Shown: piece by piece, positions 1-12,960 of the stretch
Layout: every line of letters starts with the position of its first letter
How positions within the stretch are numbered: the first letter of the stretch is position 1
DNA from: Odontesthes bonariensis
Lineage: Eukaryota > Chordata > Actinopteri > Atheriniformes > Atherinopsidae
Assembly (NCBI RefSeq): GCF_027942865.1
Contig: NC_134506.1
Coordinates: forward strand, 14,158,436 to 14,222,435
DNA: 64,000 nt
Direction of reading: 5' to 3'
Notes under the pieces: generated by a model
The model's database searches: none
Seen by the model: the letters and a program-made list of their open reading frames with translations, nothing else
What the model was told of the DNA's origin: nothing
Position numbers and translations under genes: made by a program

Positions 1-52
1 TATGGGTGTAATGTTCCTCTGCCCACATACCTTTGGCCAAATAATGCAACTG

Positions 53-717
53 TTAAAGGGGAATTCCGGTATTTTCAACATTAAGCCTCTTTTCTGAGTC
101 GTCTGCAATGTTTTAGAACCCCCCTCACCGCTTTTTTGATGTTTACTGCTCTCTCCGGTATTTGCCTAATTTTGATTCATCACAACCTGCTTCAGAATGG
201 CAAGTCATATGCATGTCCATAAAGGTCCGTAAAAGCACCATAAACGTCCGTTTTCAAAATCATCAACTCACCGGAGTGGTTACTGGTGTGCACTGGTAAT
301 CCATATCAAATTTCGCGGCGAAAAGTTGCTTCTGTCGTGTTTTATTTGACATTTTGTACTGGATGTTCGTTGATATTACTCCGCCACCGCTAAGAAAATA
401 GTGCGAGCATGAACGAGCTGCCAAATAAAACACGACAGAAGCAACTTTTCTCCACGAAATTTGATATGGATTACCAGTGCACACCATTAACCACTCCGGT
501 GAGTTGATTATTTTGAAAACGGACGTTTATTGTGCTTTTACGGACCTTTCTAGACATGCGCATGACTTGCCGTTCTGAAGCAGGTTGAGAAGAATCAAAA
601 TTAGGCAAATACCGGAGACAGCAGTAAACATCAAAAAAGCGGTGAGGGGGGTTCTAAAACATTGCAGACGACTCAGAAAAGAGGCTTAATGTTGAAAATA
701 CCGCAGTTCTCCTTTAA
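53..717. mobile_element. foldback element with about 300-bp inverted arms and TTAA ends
   Basis: The left arm (about 53-346) is the imperfect reverse complement of the right arm (about 424-717), with a loop of about 75 bases. Both ends read TTAAAGG / CCTTTAA, so TTAA is either the target duplication or the terminus, as in piggyBac- and Kolobok-type elements. Paired segments include GTTGCTTCTGTCGTGTTTTA (left) with its complement near 424-447. No transposase is encoded, so it is non-autonomous. It lies in the final intron of abhd2. Confidence 0.8.
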
Positions 718-1528
718 GGACTGACTGCTCCACATAAACATGCTTCATGTCTCTTTATGAGATGAGTAGATTGTTCATGCTATATCTGTTTAATTTCTAT
801 TCAATTAACACAGAAATAGGTCATAAATCTATTCATACTTTTTTTTTTTTTATAATACTCAAAGTAGACCACCTTTAAACTGCGAACTAACAATAATCTC
901 TCTCCGATTGTAGTAAAATGCTGTGGACAACCAGGCAAAATGGGCTCATGAAAAGCATTGGCCTGGATCTCTTTATTCTCCTGTTTTTATCTGGGTTAGT
1001 GGGGGAGTCTGATGCGGATGAACACTGATTAAGATCCCAGAGGGCTTTAACCACTGTGCACTATTCATGACAGTTGCTGAGCTGCCCTCAGACAACTAAG
1101 TGCTTGGCCAGACCCTGCAGTCCCCGCCTCAGCAGGCGCTGAGTGACAAGTTGGAACCAAATGGTCTGGAGAACAGCTCAGAGTTTAAAAAAAGAAGACC
1201 TGAACACATGGGCGCATCATTAAGAGTGACATGACTGCGTCACGATTTTTCTTTCCGTCCCAGCAGCGAAAGCTAAACTTTATCTAGTTTATCCAACCTC
1301 CTTCAGCACATTAAATCATAAAAGGTAGTATTCACAAAAAGTTCAAGCTTTCTTAAACCTAATGTAACTGTTTAAGTTCAACATAATCTACTTAATAGTG
1401 ACTCTGGTCTAAATTCTTGTCCCAAATCCCATTTGTTGCCCAACAGGAAGCTAATCCACTTTTCTATAAGTGTTGCTCTCGAAAGAGCAACTCTCTATCC
1501 TCTGTGTAGGAAAAAGTTTCATGTAACT

Positions 1529-1565
<37 letters not shown>

Positions 1566-2275
1566 CTTACATGAGGAATCATCCTTTTCCAAAATAATTA
1601 TGTTCTCAGTAACTTTAAACATAGCACAGGCAGAGGAGAAGGAAAGCTTGATGCATATGATGATGATGCAGCCAGTCAGAATCTTTATTTCAATAATAAT
1701 TAGATTCAAACTCCTCATACAATGCATTCAAAAGGAAAACATTGTTTGTTTTAGGGAACCTGTGAAGGTTTAAACTGAAGGGGAAACCCGGTTATATTTC
1801 TGGCTGCTGCAACATGCCAGAAAACATTACTCTTAGACTTTTAAGCCCCACCCTGTCCTGGTCAGAGTGCAAAGCCAAGTCATCAGAAGCTCTTTTGAGA
1901 CTGCCGTAATATTACACAAATACAGAGGTTTACAGCACCTTATTCCCTTTTTTTCCTCACTCGTTATTATTGACAGCAATTTCGGAGTCATCCTTTTAAA
2001 AAGAGGTCCCTCTTTACTCAGTCAAACAAGTTTAATTTACAGTCATTAGTTTGACTGTTGGATTGTTGATAGTTATTGCTCATACAGCATTACAGCAACC
2101 TCTTTGCCTAACTTCTCTTTTGAATTCACAGCTGAAATGTGAGCAGAATCATATCATATACACAATATTAAGTGATCACGCTTCCAAATAAGAGTTAAAT
2201 CAATTATCTTAAGAACCCCTCTGGTTGCTGAGACGCATTGGGTCAAAAGTGATTTCTAGCTATGCTGATAATTAC
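718..2275 (-). other. abhd2 distal intron with (CA)n microsatellite
   Basis: No coding exon is recognised. A (CA)n run lies at about 1533-1563. The missing last abhd2 exon was searched for here by its conserved motif and not seen. Confidence 0.5.
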
Positions 2276-5200
2276 CTGCTAGCGTGCGAGGGATGGTGAG
2301 AAGTGAGTCATGAACCAGGGGATCATCTGCAGAGTTTACTAGCAGCAGTGGCACATTTACCTGGAAATTTAAGAGCAAAATTCCAACCATCAAACACAAA
2401 CACAAACAGACCAAAAAGGGAAACATGAACTTATGCGAGATGTGAGTAAAAACAGTTCTTACATTGTGAATATAATTTACACAACTCTCCTTCTCATAGT
2501 ACTCTTTGAGGGTGCTGTGACCATGGAACTTTCTGTTGAAACAAACACACACACACACACACACACAAATAAGAAGTCTCAAAGATCAGGAGAGTTCAAC
2601 GCACATCTCAGATATTTCAATTTCTCAACACTGACCAAAAGAAAAAAGATTCTCCACAAACCTCATGATGTTGTCATCGATCTGCATGAGAGACGTTGTT
2701 GTGTACAGTCGACTGAGATCAGCATCTATCATTTTAACCGAGCTTCCTCCAAACAGACTGTGCCTGTTGTATACACAAACATACATTTCATTTTAGTACA
2801 TTGTTCTCAGGGAGCTGCACATGGCTACAGTGACTAAAAATGGATGATACCCAACAATATGATCGATTTCATGTTATTGTGCACGATGATTACTTTTAAG
2901 ACAGATTTAAAAAATGTACTTTTTGATTCCATCTATCTTCCATGTAACTACTAAACAAACACAGATCTGTGATGGGTTTGTTTTGGAGTCTATAAAGAAT
3001 TGCCACAATCAAAGTCAACAGACACAATCTGCCATATTTAGAAGCTAAGCCTTAGCTATAAAGGGGACATACAATGCACTTTATTCACAAGTTGACAGAA
3101 TTTACAGCGTAATTAATTAAATGGCTGTGACATAGGGAGACACTCCCGCTGCTTCTTTTTCATCTGCTAATTTACACCTTTATACAAGCGGATCATTTCA
3201 GGAGCACGGAGTGACCCACTCCACTCTGATCTGCCTCTTTTGACATCTCTAGTCCTCAGTAACACTTGGAACATGTTATGTGGTATGATATGGTCAGATC
3301 ACACTCTAAACTGAAAAATCCTTGACTGGCAATTTTATTTCTCAAATACTTCAATTTTCCTCATCTGCAGTTTAAGCATGGACAGCTGAGAGGCTACTGA
3401 TCTCACAATCTCATCACGAGTCATATGTTGGACGACCCAAGTTGTTACGCCCATAAGTAGTCAGATCTGCTCATCGGGATATTAAACATTAAACAAAATT
3501 ATTAGCCAATTTATTTATTCAGTTAAGTGGACTATATGATTAATGATGAGAATTGATGTTAATACCAAAGTAAAAAGCCAGAATAAAGAGTTCCAACTTC
3601 TCACTTGAAAGAAGACTAGACATTAAAATGATGATCATCTCCCACAAAAAGAGTTTTTGAGTTCGCAGTGACCTCAAATTCCCACATATATGCTCTTAAG
3701 AACATAATATGTCCCCTTTAACTGACAGTAAGGTAAATGCTTGGAGTGTGTTAACCAATATTATGTAAGGAAAGCACTGTCTTCAGCCATAGTTGACAAC
3801 ATTCAACTTTTCCATAAGGACAAATTCTGGCGACACCAGTGCAACAGCTGTACCTGTGTGAGAGGATGATTTTCTTCATGTTGTCAGCCATGAGAAAATT
3901 ATAGAAGCGTCTGAACTGATCCCACTGCAGGAATGTTTCCTGAGCCCTGAGAGAAAAAGAGAAAAACACAGGAAGTTAGCTTTGTGCAGCCCGACCACAT
4001 TCCACATAACACACTGAATGTCCTGTTTAATCCACGGGACAAAGAGATTCATGGGTGGAGAGGGGAGATGGTGTCCGGCATCAATATGCAGCAGCTCAGC
4101 AACAGAGACAGGCTGAGGCAAAATGACAGCCAGTAATACCCTGATGTTCATAGAAACTCATATTTGTTGTGGAATTTTGATTCAATTCGATGCCAAATAA
4201 AGAAAATGAACAACTTAAAATACAAAGAGGCCTGCAAATGTCTGGACACCGACTTGCTTCATAAGATAAAATACAGCAAATCATTTTTCTCTGCAACACA
4301 ACCTTCCTACGTTGTCTCAAATCCAAACCCTGAGGAATCCCGGCCTGTCAACTCTGCCAAGAGATGCAGGCTGTATTTACAACACAGGAATACAAGGTAC
4401 CAACATCCACATGTACTAATGCTTTAAACATACCAAAATGATTTATGTTATTTTTACAGCCTGAGCTAATACAAAAAACATCCACACAAGAGGACTAACG
4501 GGCTCTCAATACAAATGTTTCTGCATCTGCTTTGTTGCTTACTTTTGAAAAATGTCTTAAAAGATGAAAAAAAAACACGAGTATAGTAAACAAAACAGCT
4601 GACAGATTAAACAGCTGAATAGAGATGATAGGTAGTCTTGTGCCTAAACATGTGATTGCATTATGCAAGCACTGATCATTTTGTTGCATTGTTCTGAGCT
4701 TGGAGGTGTGTGCACATGAAGTGCCAGTGCTTTGATGAGACAACGCATTTAATTAAGAGATGAGAGAACAAGAACCCACCTGAGAGCACTGTACCCCTGA
4801 CAGACGCTCACACAACACAGCACTCGCTCCTGGTTCATCCTGTTCTCCCCCAGGAACTTGCATACAATGTTCCCACCCAGACTGAACCCCACGACGACCA
4901 GCTGGGTTTGAGGATACGCCCGCTTAATGTAGCTGACCATAGCTGAAAACTCCCAAGTGCAGCCTGCATAAGAGAAAGCACAGAGTTATATTACATGATA
5001 ATCAATACATGAAGCCACGCTTGAGCAGAGCGGACTGTTTTTTTCAGCTCAGCACTTCGGGCTGAAAGTGCCTTTGCTTCAGAGTATCAGATTCATGTTC
5101 CTATGAGCTCTGTTTAAGGATCTCAGGTCTCATTACCTCCATTTTTATAATCCTTATCTCTTAAACATAGTTATAGCTTTTATCAAAAAATTACATACAA

Positions 5201-8200
5201 AGATTTGTCTAAAATAAGACATAATCTAATATGGAAATCACTAAACCATATTAGATGATAACTAAGCTATGGCACCACCAAGGGATATTATTTTTTAAAC
5301 TAATGCATTAATTGTGCTCACTGACATTTCTTAAGCTTCAAACCACAGCTGAAAGCTGGATGCAGATTAAGTGATCAACAGACCAAACGACATCCCTTTT
5401 GTGATCTTAAAGGCAGAACCATTGTTTCCCCACCAGTATGACCCCAACAGTATGAAAAAGCAGAAAGTGAAACTTAAGTTGGCTCCTTGGTCTCACCATA
5501 AGTGAACATGCGTGGAGAAGTGAGCTCGATGTTGGGAAGAGCACCCAGGTGGTTCAGCACAGCACAGCGGTAACCGTCTTTCTGCGCATGGTCCACAAAG
5601 GTCCGAATGTAATGCTTTTCGCTATGGTTACCGATACCAGGACATATCACCATGGTGATGTCATCTAATGAAACAGATGGATTAATCAGAAAAGCATTTG
5701 CCAGTGAGAATTAAAGTAAAGACAAGGGGGAGAGTATGATACTCTCCTAATAGGTTGATCCCCATAACAAAGGAGCATGGCAAAGCACTGCAGCCAGTCT
5801 GCAATAACAGCTTAGGCTGTGTCTGCATACAAATGAGCTTTCATCAAACAGAATAAAAAACAGTAATGCTACTTTTGACATTTTCTTGTCATCTGAGGCT
5901 TAAACTTTCAGAGAAGACTACAAGATCATCATTTAGGTGGTAGGATCAGGGTTCAGCTGAGACCCTCAAAGAAAGGAAACCATCATTAAAACTGCTCTCA
6001 GGACACAACCGAACTACGCACATTATGTCCAAAGATCAATGAGCCACAGTAAAAGTCAGTTCTATTGGCTGACCTAGAAAACCCGGGAAAAAAAACTTTT
6101 GACAATAATACTCCATCTTGTTTTTCTAAAATATCAGTTTGTTATTTTTTTTAAAGATAGAGTCCAAATATTCCCTACAAAAATTCTGAGACAAAAGTTT
6201 GTCTCAGGGAGGTTTTCCATTCTATGATACCCTCTATTCCTGACCCTCGAATCGAATAAGGAAAAACTATCAGGAACAACAAAATGGAAGAAAGCTCAGG
6301 AAGATCAGCACAGGACGGATCCCTAGTCCAGGATGTACAAACACTCAATAGGTGTTACACGAAAAAACTAGACAGAAGTAGCAGCAATACAGTTTAAATA
6401 AGCAGAATTACAGAATATAACTAAGGATTACAAAATATTTGAGATTTCAATGTTTGGCATGACATTTAAAATAAAAAAATAAATCACAGAGCATCGGTAA
6501 ATTGAAGTTTGTGCTGGACATATAAACCTGTCCCCAGACAATTAGCAAAATTGGACCACATTAGAGAAGTATCAGAATGACCTCAGGAGAGCCATTCACA
6601 CCTTCCATCTTATGAATACAGCTGACCACAAAAAACCTCTTTAGCATCATGTCTGTTCTGCAGCAACATGAAGTGGTTGTTGGGGCTTTTTGTTGCTAAG
6701 GGAAGCTAGACTGTTTATTCCATCAAACTTGCCGTTTCCACTAGCGCTGTAGCTGTTGAATGGGTGCATTAAACCAAGAGTTTCCAAGACTATTTCTGGT
6801 TGCGTTTTACAGATTTAGCACGTTGTGATTGTTATGGTGAATTAGAGGAGGACAAAAATCATATTTCATGTCCAGTTAATGCACAAAAGTCAGGTAATTC
6901 ATATACTTTTTCTTGCCACTGCCATGAAAAAGTGTAAAAATGTTGGTTAATAAAAGCATATCCTGATTAAATACATCACCTCCTGTTCGATGGTCCCCCA
7001 GCGGCTCAAACAGGTCAAAAGTTGCAGTGGCCCCATCCAGCATGGGTAAATACTTCCTGATTCCTTTTGGGTGAGGTGAGCTCACCCGACCGAGTTTACC
7101 GTACAGTGCTGTTTGGAGGTGACCGCTCTTACCCCACAGTAAGGGAGGAATGTACCTGAAAAATACAATACTGGAATATCAAATTTGAGGTCAAAATACA
7201 ACTAATGTACTCAATGTGCTAGATTAAAGCTAAGTCAATACATCAACGCACCGTCGGCCTGAGCATATATTGCAGTGACAGTTTATGGCACAGACATGAA
7301 CCTTATGGCACATAGTTTGCATACAAAGGGACATTTCTGCTGCAGCTTTTTAAAGATCACTTGCTGCACCCAGGATCAATGTTTCATGCCAGTCTGTTGC
7401 TATGTTTTGCTAAGATATGCTTGGTACGCATATTGGAATTCCAGTGACCCCTCTTTGGGAGTTAACTGTATGAGTCAGACCTTTGGGTTACGTATTACTT
7501 CGAAATGATGCACATTATACTGCATTTCCACATAGACAAAAAAATAAGGTGAACAACCTGGCAGGAGAATCCTTTAAGATGGTGGCCTTTTAGCTTCCAA
7601 GTCTATCATATTAAGTATACTGTATATTTACAACGATGGATGATGACAAGAGACAACGTTACATATGTGATGTAAAGTATAATGAGCTTACGTGACATCC
7701 TTCTTCAGCACAGAGTTTTTAAAGCTATTCAAGGAGGAATTTGGGGTTACTGAGGTCACAGCCCCACTAAAACCATTCAGCGGTGCCAATGCAACTGTGT
7801 ACAGTATACAGACCATACCACAGGGACATTAAGTAGCTGCAGTGAGTCAAGGTTTTGGTGACATCAACAGTTACACAAGCCCTTTGACCTTGTAATTCCT
7901 CATCTATTACTGTGGCTACAAAAATTACTGCACCTAGAAAATACAATGTTACGTAACAGAGCTGTGAAAAAGCAGACCACTCCTGTTTGGAGATAATGTA
8001 ATTAGTCCCAGCGTGCACTGTAACAGTAGATTAAGCTTTCTAGAAGGTACTAAGCTAGACTACGGGAAGAAGATAACCTTATCGTTATCATGAGGGCAGG
8101 AAGATATGAACCCTGCCAGATTTGCTAAGTACATCGATGGCAGGCATCAGACAACTTATCAGTTGTTTGTTTTTTCTTTCGTTTTTTTTTAAATATACAT

Positions 8201-9995
8201 CTCATGTCCCACAGCTGATAATAAAACACATATATTTCCATTTACATACTGATATCTAAGGATAAACTTAAAAAACAATTAAGATAGTTTTGTAAAAAGA
8301 CCTTTGGAAGAAAAGAAAAGTCTAATGTGTATTTGATGTCTGTACCTTCAAGAGCTCTGAATGTCACCGTCAGATAACATGTGTGCACTATTGTCCTTCA
8401 TAGTCATTAGGTAACAGAGCAGGAAACGCATACGTCTGTGTGGTTTAAACATTTCCCTGTCCCTTCGATATCTGGTGAGAACAATAAATAATACTGAATG
8501 GCTTGTTCCGACACTTTGTTAAGGAGAAACCCTGCTGAAAACAAGGGTAGAGAACAACCCAGTGGAGTCATGCCAGTATTGTAACCACACTGACATGGAT
8601 TCAAATCAATCTAGCAATGTCATATGTATACAACACATTTTTTTTGTTATTTCTAGACTCCATTTAACTACACGTGCTATTGGCTGCTACCTTGTTACAT
8701 ACATTTGTAACACCGTTGCTGCTTTATGATTCAATCTTAATATCGTGCTCAACAGCCAGCTGAGGCATATTCAACTGTGACTTATTGGTCAAATTAAACA
8801 AATTCCTAGGTTAAAAGAAAAGTACTGAAGTTCAAAAAAAAAAAAAAGAAAAATCTTCTCCACTGTCCTGTGTGTTAGCCAAAACCCCAGGGTGCATGTT
8901 CCCAAACACAGCCAGACAAAAACGCTGTGGACTCCGCTAACCTTACAAAAACCGTTCTATCCTTTCCACTGAGTAATTGATCCATTACACAACAACACAG
9001 GGTGGTATTGCAAGACAAAAACGTGACATCCCAACATCAGCAACAAAGTCAGGTTCCAGGACTTCAATATATTCAGTTCAAATAGGGGGAATATGTGTCT
9101 GTATGCTGAGCATAATATGGTTGTTCAGGAGCCGTATGATAACAAACTAGGCCCAAGTGTATACAAAACCTTATGTTTCACTGACCCTGCAGCTGAATCG
9201 CAAAGGGCTCGGTAACGATCGGATCGGTTATATAAGCAGAGATTCTTGTGTGCTTCGATAGAGTCTCCTTGCTGAGCATCAAATTCCTATCAAAAATTAC
9301 AATGTCAATAAGAAACATTGACTTAATTTGCTGTGGTTAAAAAGAGGAAGAGCTTTTCTTGTAAATTTCCAGTTGTTTGAGCTTTGCTGAAACCCTGATG
9401 TAGTCCTCACAGAGATAACTTGCAGAGTGCAGGAAAAAAAACACCTGTTTGCATGAGTTGCCCTGAGAGGAAAACCGGCTTCGTCATAAATGCAAATCCC
9501 CCTGAATGACTCTGTATTCATAATGCAAGTGTGATAAACCCAGCCTACCGTTGGGATAACCCCCAAAAATACAGCCTGGTGTTTAATTCATGAAAGAGCT
9601 GATGCTAAAGCCAAACATATCCAGTAGAGATATGCGGCAGACTCAGGAACACTGGTGACAGATGGGACCACCGCCAGACAAAATGCTACCTTCGCTGCAG
9701 CCCCAGATGGCTGAGCAGCAGCGCAATCTCCATAGCAACACCTTTAAATGACTGAAAAAGAGCTAAGAACGCAGCTCGCAGCTTACTCTTTGGTCAACTG
9801 AGGGCAGGACTTTAGAAGGAACCGGTTCAGGGGCGTGTCCTGGTAGATGAGGTCTGGGGGCGCAGTGGGGCTCTTGAGATTCAAGCAGCGGACGATGATG
9901 TAGAGCACCGTGGCCACAGCCGCCAGCTTCATGCCGTCAAACATCAACGGCATTTCTGGAGAGATGGTGTTCACGTCTGACTCGTGGACGCTCAT
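2276..9995 (-). CDS. abhd2: abhd2, monoacylglycerol lipase (5' eight coding exons; last exon off window)
   Basis: Alpha/beta-hydrolase of the ABHD2 family. Mammalian ABHD2 is a membrane lipase that cleaves monoacylglycerols and is activated by progesterone. Coding exons, 5' to 3' on the minus strand: 9995-9787, 7155-6980, 5664-5497, 4963-4780, 3946-3854, 2763-2662, 2532-2463, 2360-2276. All junctions are GT-AG and in phase, giving 362 of about 425 residues. The N-terminus has a membrane anchor (KLAAVATVLYIIVRCL) followed by NLKSPTAPPDL. The nucleophile elbow GFSLGG places the catalytic Ser near residue 212, and the acid motif ADDPLVH has its Asp pair at 346-347. The catalytic His exon (family motif HGGHLGF) is not found between 1 and 2275, so it should lie beyond the left edge. 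The segment after ILSHR (LFGGSSVKMIDADL) is about three residues shorter than in human. The start is the ATG seven bases inside its exon, and the gene diverges from mfge8. Confidence 0.95.
2545..2567. repeat. (CA)n microsatellite in abhd2 intron
   Basis: About eleven CA dinucleotides lie a few bases upstream of the acceptor of the 2532-2463 abhd2 exon. On the transcribed strand this gives a (GT)n run just before the acceptor. Confidence 0.85.
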
Positions 9996-10284
9996 GATTA
10001 TGCTGAAAAGTGAAACAGTGGAGCTCAGTTGTTTTTTTTTGCGTAACACAAAGTTGAGCAACAAACAGATTTAATCTTCAGATGAAAACAGGACTGCTCT
10101 TTCAGACTCGCTTTTTTTATCTTGATGTCCATTACGGGAAAGCACGGATAGCTTCCACAAAAAGTATGAAAAGTATGAATGAACTCATAAATTCTGTTAT
10201 TGAGTGTCTGATACACTGAGACGGTGAGAGATTAGATCAAGCACGGAAATGAATAAAAGAAAGAGCTGATGATCACCGACTTAC

Positions 10285-10319
10285 CTGAATATTCCTGTTG
10301 GTGCCTGACAGTAACAGAT
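10285..10319 (-). other. abhd2: candidate non-coding 5' UTR exon of abhd2 (35 bp)
   Basis: On the minus strand a 35-base segment is preceded by a pyrimidine-rich stretch ending CCACAG and followed by a near-perfect donor GTAAGTCGG. It lies between the coding start exon (10002-9787) and the putative exon 1 at 12631. It has no ATG in frame with the ORF. It could be an optional 5' UTR exon, which transcript data would confirm. Confidence 0.45.
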
Positions 10320-12620
10320 CTGTGGAAATACAGAGTGAGAGTATCTCTGTCAGACAAGGCACAGCAGGTTATTTAACATACTTATCTTAATTACATTAGC
10401 TATCACCAATAGGAAGCTCTGAAGATAGAGTTACTGACATTTACTTTAAGTAAATCATTACATGTAGAACAACAGTGATTCTCGAGTATCACTTTCATCA
10501 TTATGCACCAGGACAGTTATACTTAAACACAATTTAAAAGAATTAACAAAGTAGAAAAAGAAACAGGAAATATACACAATACAGAAAGGCCACAGTATAC
10601 CACGAAAAAAGGAAGTTGTGACACATAATTTCATGCAAATCAGTGAGTATTGGTTCCATAAAAAGAGGGGGAAATGTGCTGTAACTGTGTTTTGCTGACA
10701 CTGGTGGGGATAATAATGCAATAACCAACAATTAAACGAAAAGCAAAAGAAAATCTTTGACTTACATTTTATGCTCAAGTATGCCTTCAATAGCAACTTG
10801 TTCAAAAAGTCCCAAAGTGTGAAGAGGTGACGTCACAGTGATTTGGTCAAACCTAAGAATCACAAAAAGCAAAACACCCAAAATGCAATGGGACCTTAAT
10901 GACAGAAACAGAAAAGGATTAAATTTCCCATTTATGTGACACTTTTGTAAAGATGCTTATTTGTCCTCATTAATTCACAGTCAAAAGCTAACTCTAAAAC
11001 AGTGGTCCAAAACAAACTGTGCTTTTATCAATAAGTGACAAACTAATTTCTTTAATTTTTATCATAAATGACTGAAGCATTCTGTTATTTATTGGCGCTT
11101 ACATCCTTATTGCCTCACACTTGCATATTTGACTTGAAACCACATCAAGAGATATCTGGACAGCATGTTCATGTTAGGCAACAGCCACCTCTGTTAATAA
11201 ATACTTTACTGATGCTGAACACAGTTTGCTATCTGCATATGAGAGTGATGACTAAACAGAGGAAGTCATAAGACTGCTCTCAGACAATCCGAATTTAAGG
11301 CCATCGCCCTGCAGGAATAGCCTCGACCCAAGTCTTGCCAAAGCAATGGGTTTACACAAGCATGACATGTAAACAAAAACGAAGCCCCAATACAGACATG
11401 TTGCCAGAATATTATCTAGCAACATAAAATTAGTGTCATCAAATAAGCTCACTAAAGCTCGTCTATTCCATGGACAGATTACAGAACGGATCTATCAGGC
11501 AAATGGGCTAAAGGGCTGCAGTCAGATACTGAAAGTATGCAACCAAAAAAGAACTAGGTGAATTGGGTTAAAATGACTGATTACTGGTTAAAATGACTTA
11601 TTAAAAGAGCCGACATGGCGGCAAAGAAATGCAAAACTAGAAAAGTTTGATACAAAATGACAGTCAAGAACTAAAAAAATGACCAAAAAGAAACTTGAAT
11701 GGCCGCAAAGATACATCCAATCGACAAAATAATCAAATATGACAAAAAATTAACCCAAAGATACCCAGAATAGTTGCAAAGGCACGAAAACAAGTAATGA
11801 CACAAGCCCAAATTATGTAGTAGATGTAATGTAGATTAAAGACATTTAAAAAGTGACCAATAAAAACACTCAGAACCCACAAATATATGTGGAATAATAA
11901 AATAAAAAATAACAAATCTTTTGTTTTCCTTTTTCAACAATGAAAACAAATAGTGTAGACATGCTTTGTGCGTTTTTTTCATGTCCCTTTTAAGTCTGGT
12001 TGTGCTTGTAGGAAGGTAGGGGGGCTTTTACGCCTTTGAACAGAGGAATCCATTGTTTCATAACACGTTCGCGGTCTCGTCCATTACAAACCAGTCTAAG
12101 GAGTGCATCTGACAGTAAAAAATAACACCAAAGAAAGGTGTTTACATTATGTCGCACTATGTGGGTGAACACACGGAGTCGGTTTAGCTTCAGATCAGCA
12201 CCTCTCCTTGGTTCTTCCTCTTTCTCACGACTCACAACAAACCATGAAAGCGTTTCGAAGTCATAATACATTGCCGTTAGTTACCGTTACCCATCAAAAC
12301 ACCTTTTCAGACGGAGAAAAGAATAATGGCTGGCTTTTAAATGTGCAGGCCAAGAGTCTCCTTGCATCCCCGCCCGTTGGGATCCACTAATTTATAACAG
12401 TGTTGTTCTTTGGAAGAATATCCTGTCCTCCCACACGTATTTTTTTCACATCAGCCACATATTATCAACAAACACATCCCACGTTGGACACATTTTCCCC
12501 TTAAAACAGTTTAAAGAGAGTAGTTAACTGTCCACATTTCTGCTGTTATTCAAAGATAAAATGTAGGAGCTTCAGTTGACAAGCGACATCAACCCAGCCT
12601 CAACAGCAGCAGCATCCCAG
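10320..12620 (-). other. abhd2 5' intron, no gene seen
   Basis: This is the long 5' UTR intron of abhd2. It is AT-rich, and its short ORFs have no recognisable domain. I found no transposon with clear termini. Confidence 0.5.
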
Positions 12621-12630
12621 CGTTACTTAC

Positions 12631-12860
12631 CTCAAAGAAATGTCTTTGCTGCCTCAAAGCGACAGGCTTAAATGCGTCTGTGGCCTTTCATTTGTTTATT
12701 TAATGTGTCGCTATCGCATGGTCAGCCGGTATAAAGCAGTTCCTCTGTTGTAAGGTGAAAAAAGAAAAAGAAAAAGAAAAAACGCAGCTAGCCGTACGAG
12801 CTGAAATAGCATTTACAGCTCTGACAGCGCACTTCCTAGAACAATCTGCTAATCAGCATC
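12631..12860 (-). other. abhd2: putative first non-coding exon of abhd2
   Basis: A strong minus-strand donor (GTAAGTAACG, 12630-12621) ends this segment. It contains no long ORF and sits just downstream of a promoter-like sequence. The upper boundary (transcription start) is a guess. Upstream of the coding exon an acceptor (TTTTCAG) ends at 10003, so a spliced 5' UTR is required somewhere in this area. Confidence 0.5.
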
Positions 12861-12960
12861 CCCTATGTTCTCATTGGTTGAAACTGCATGTGACGTAACG
12901 ACACAGCCTGTTTCGACGCCCCTTCCAGTATAAGTCATTTTTCTATGCGCTGCATTTTAC
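12840..12960 (-). promoter_or_regulatory. candidate abhd2 promoter
   Basis: This compact region upstream of the first-exon donor contains an inverted CCAAT box (ATTGG at 12873) and a CRE-like TGACGTAA at about 12891. No TATA box is evident. This is inference from motif content and gene orientation only. Confidence 0.4.

Noticed and set aside
1-2275. Last coding exon of abhd2 expected here
   Set aside because: No minus-strand reading resembles the family's HGGHLGF and LTWMDK region. The exon is taken to be outside the window.
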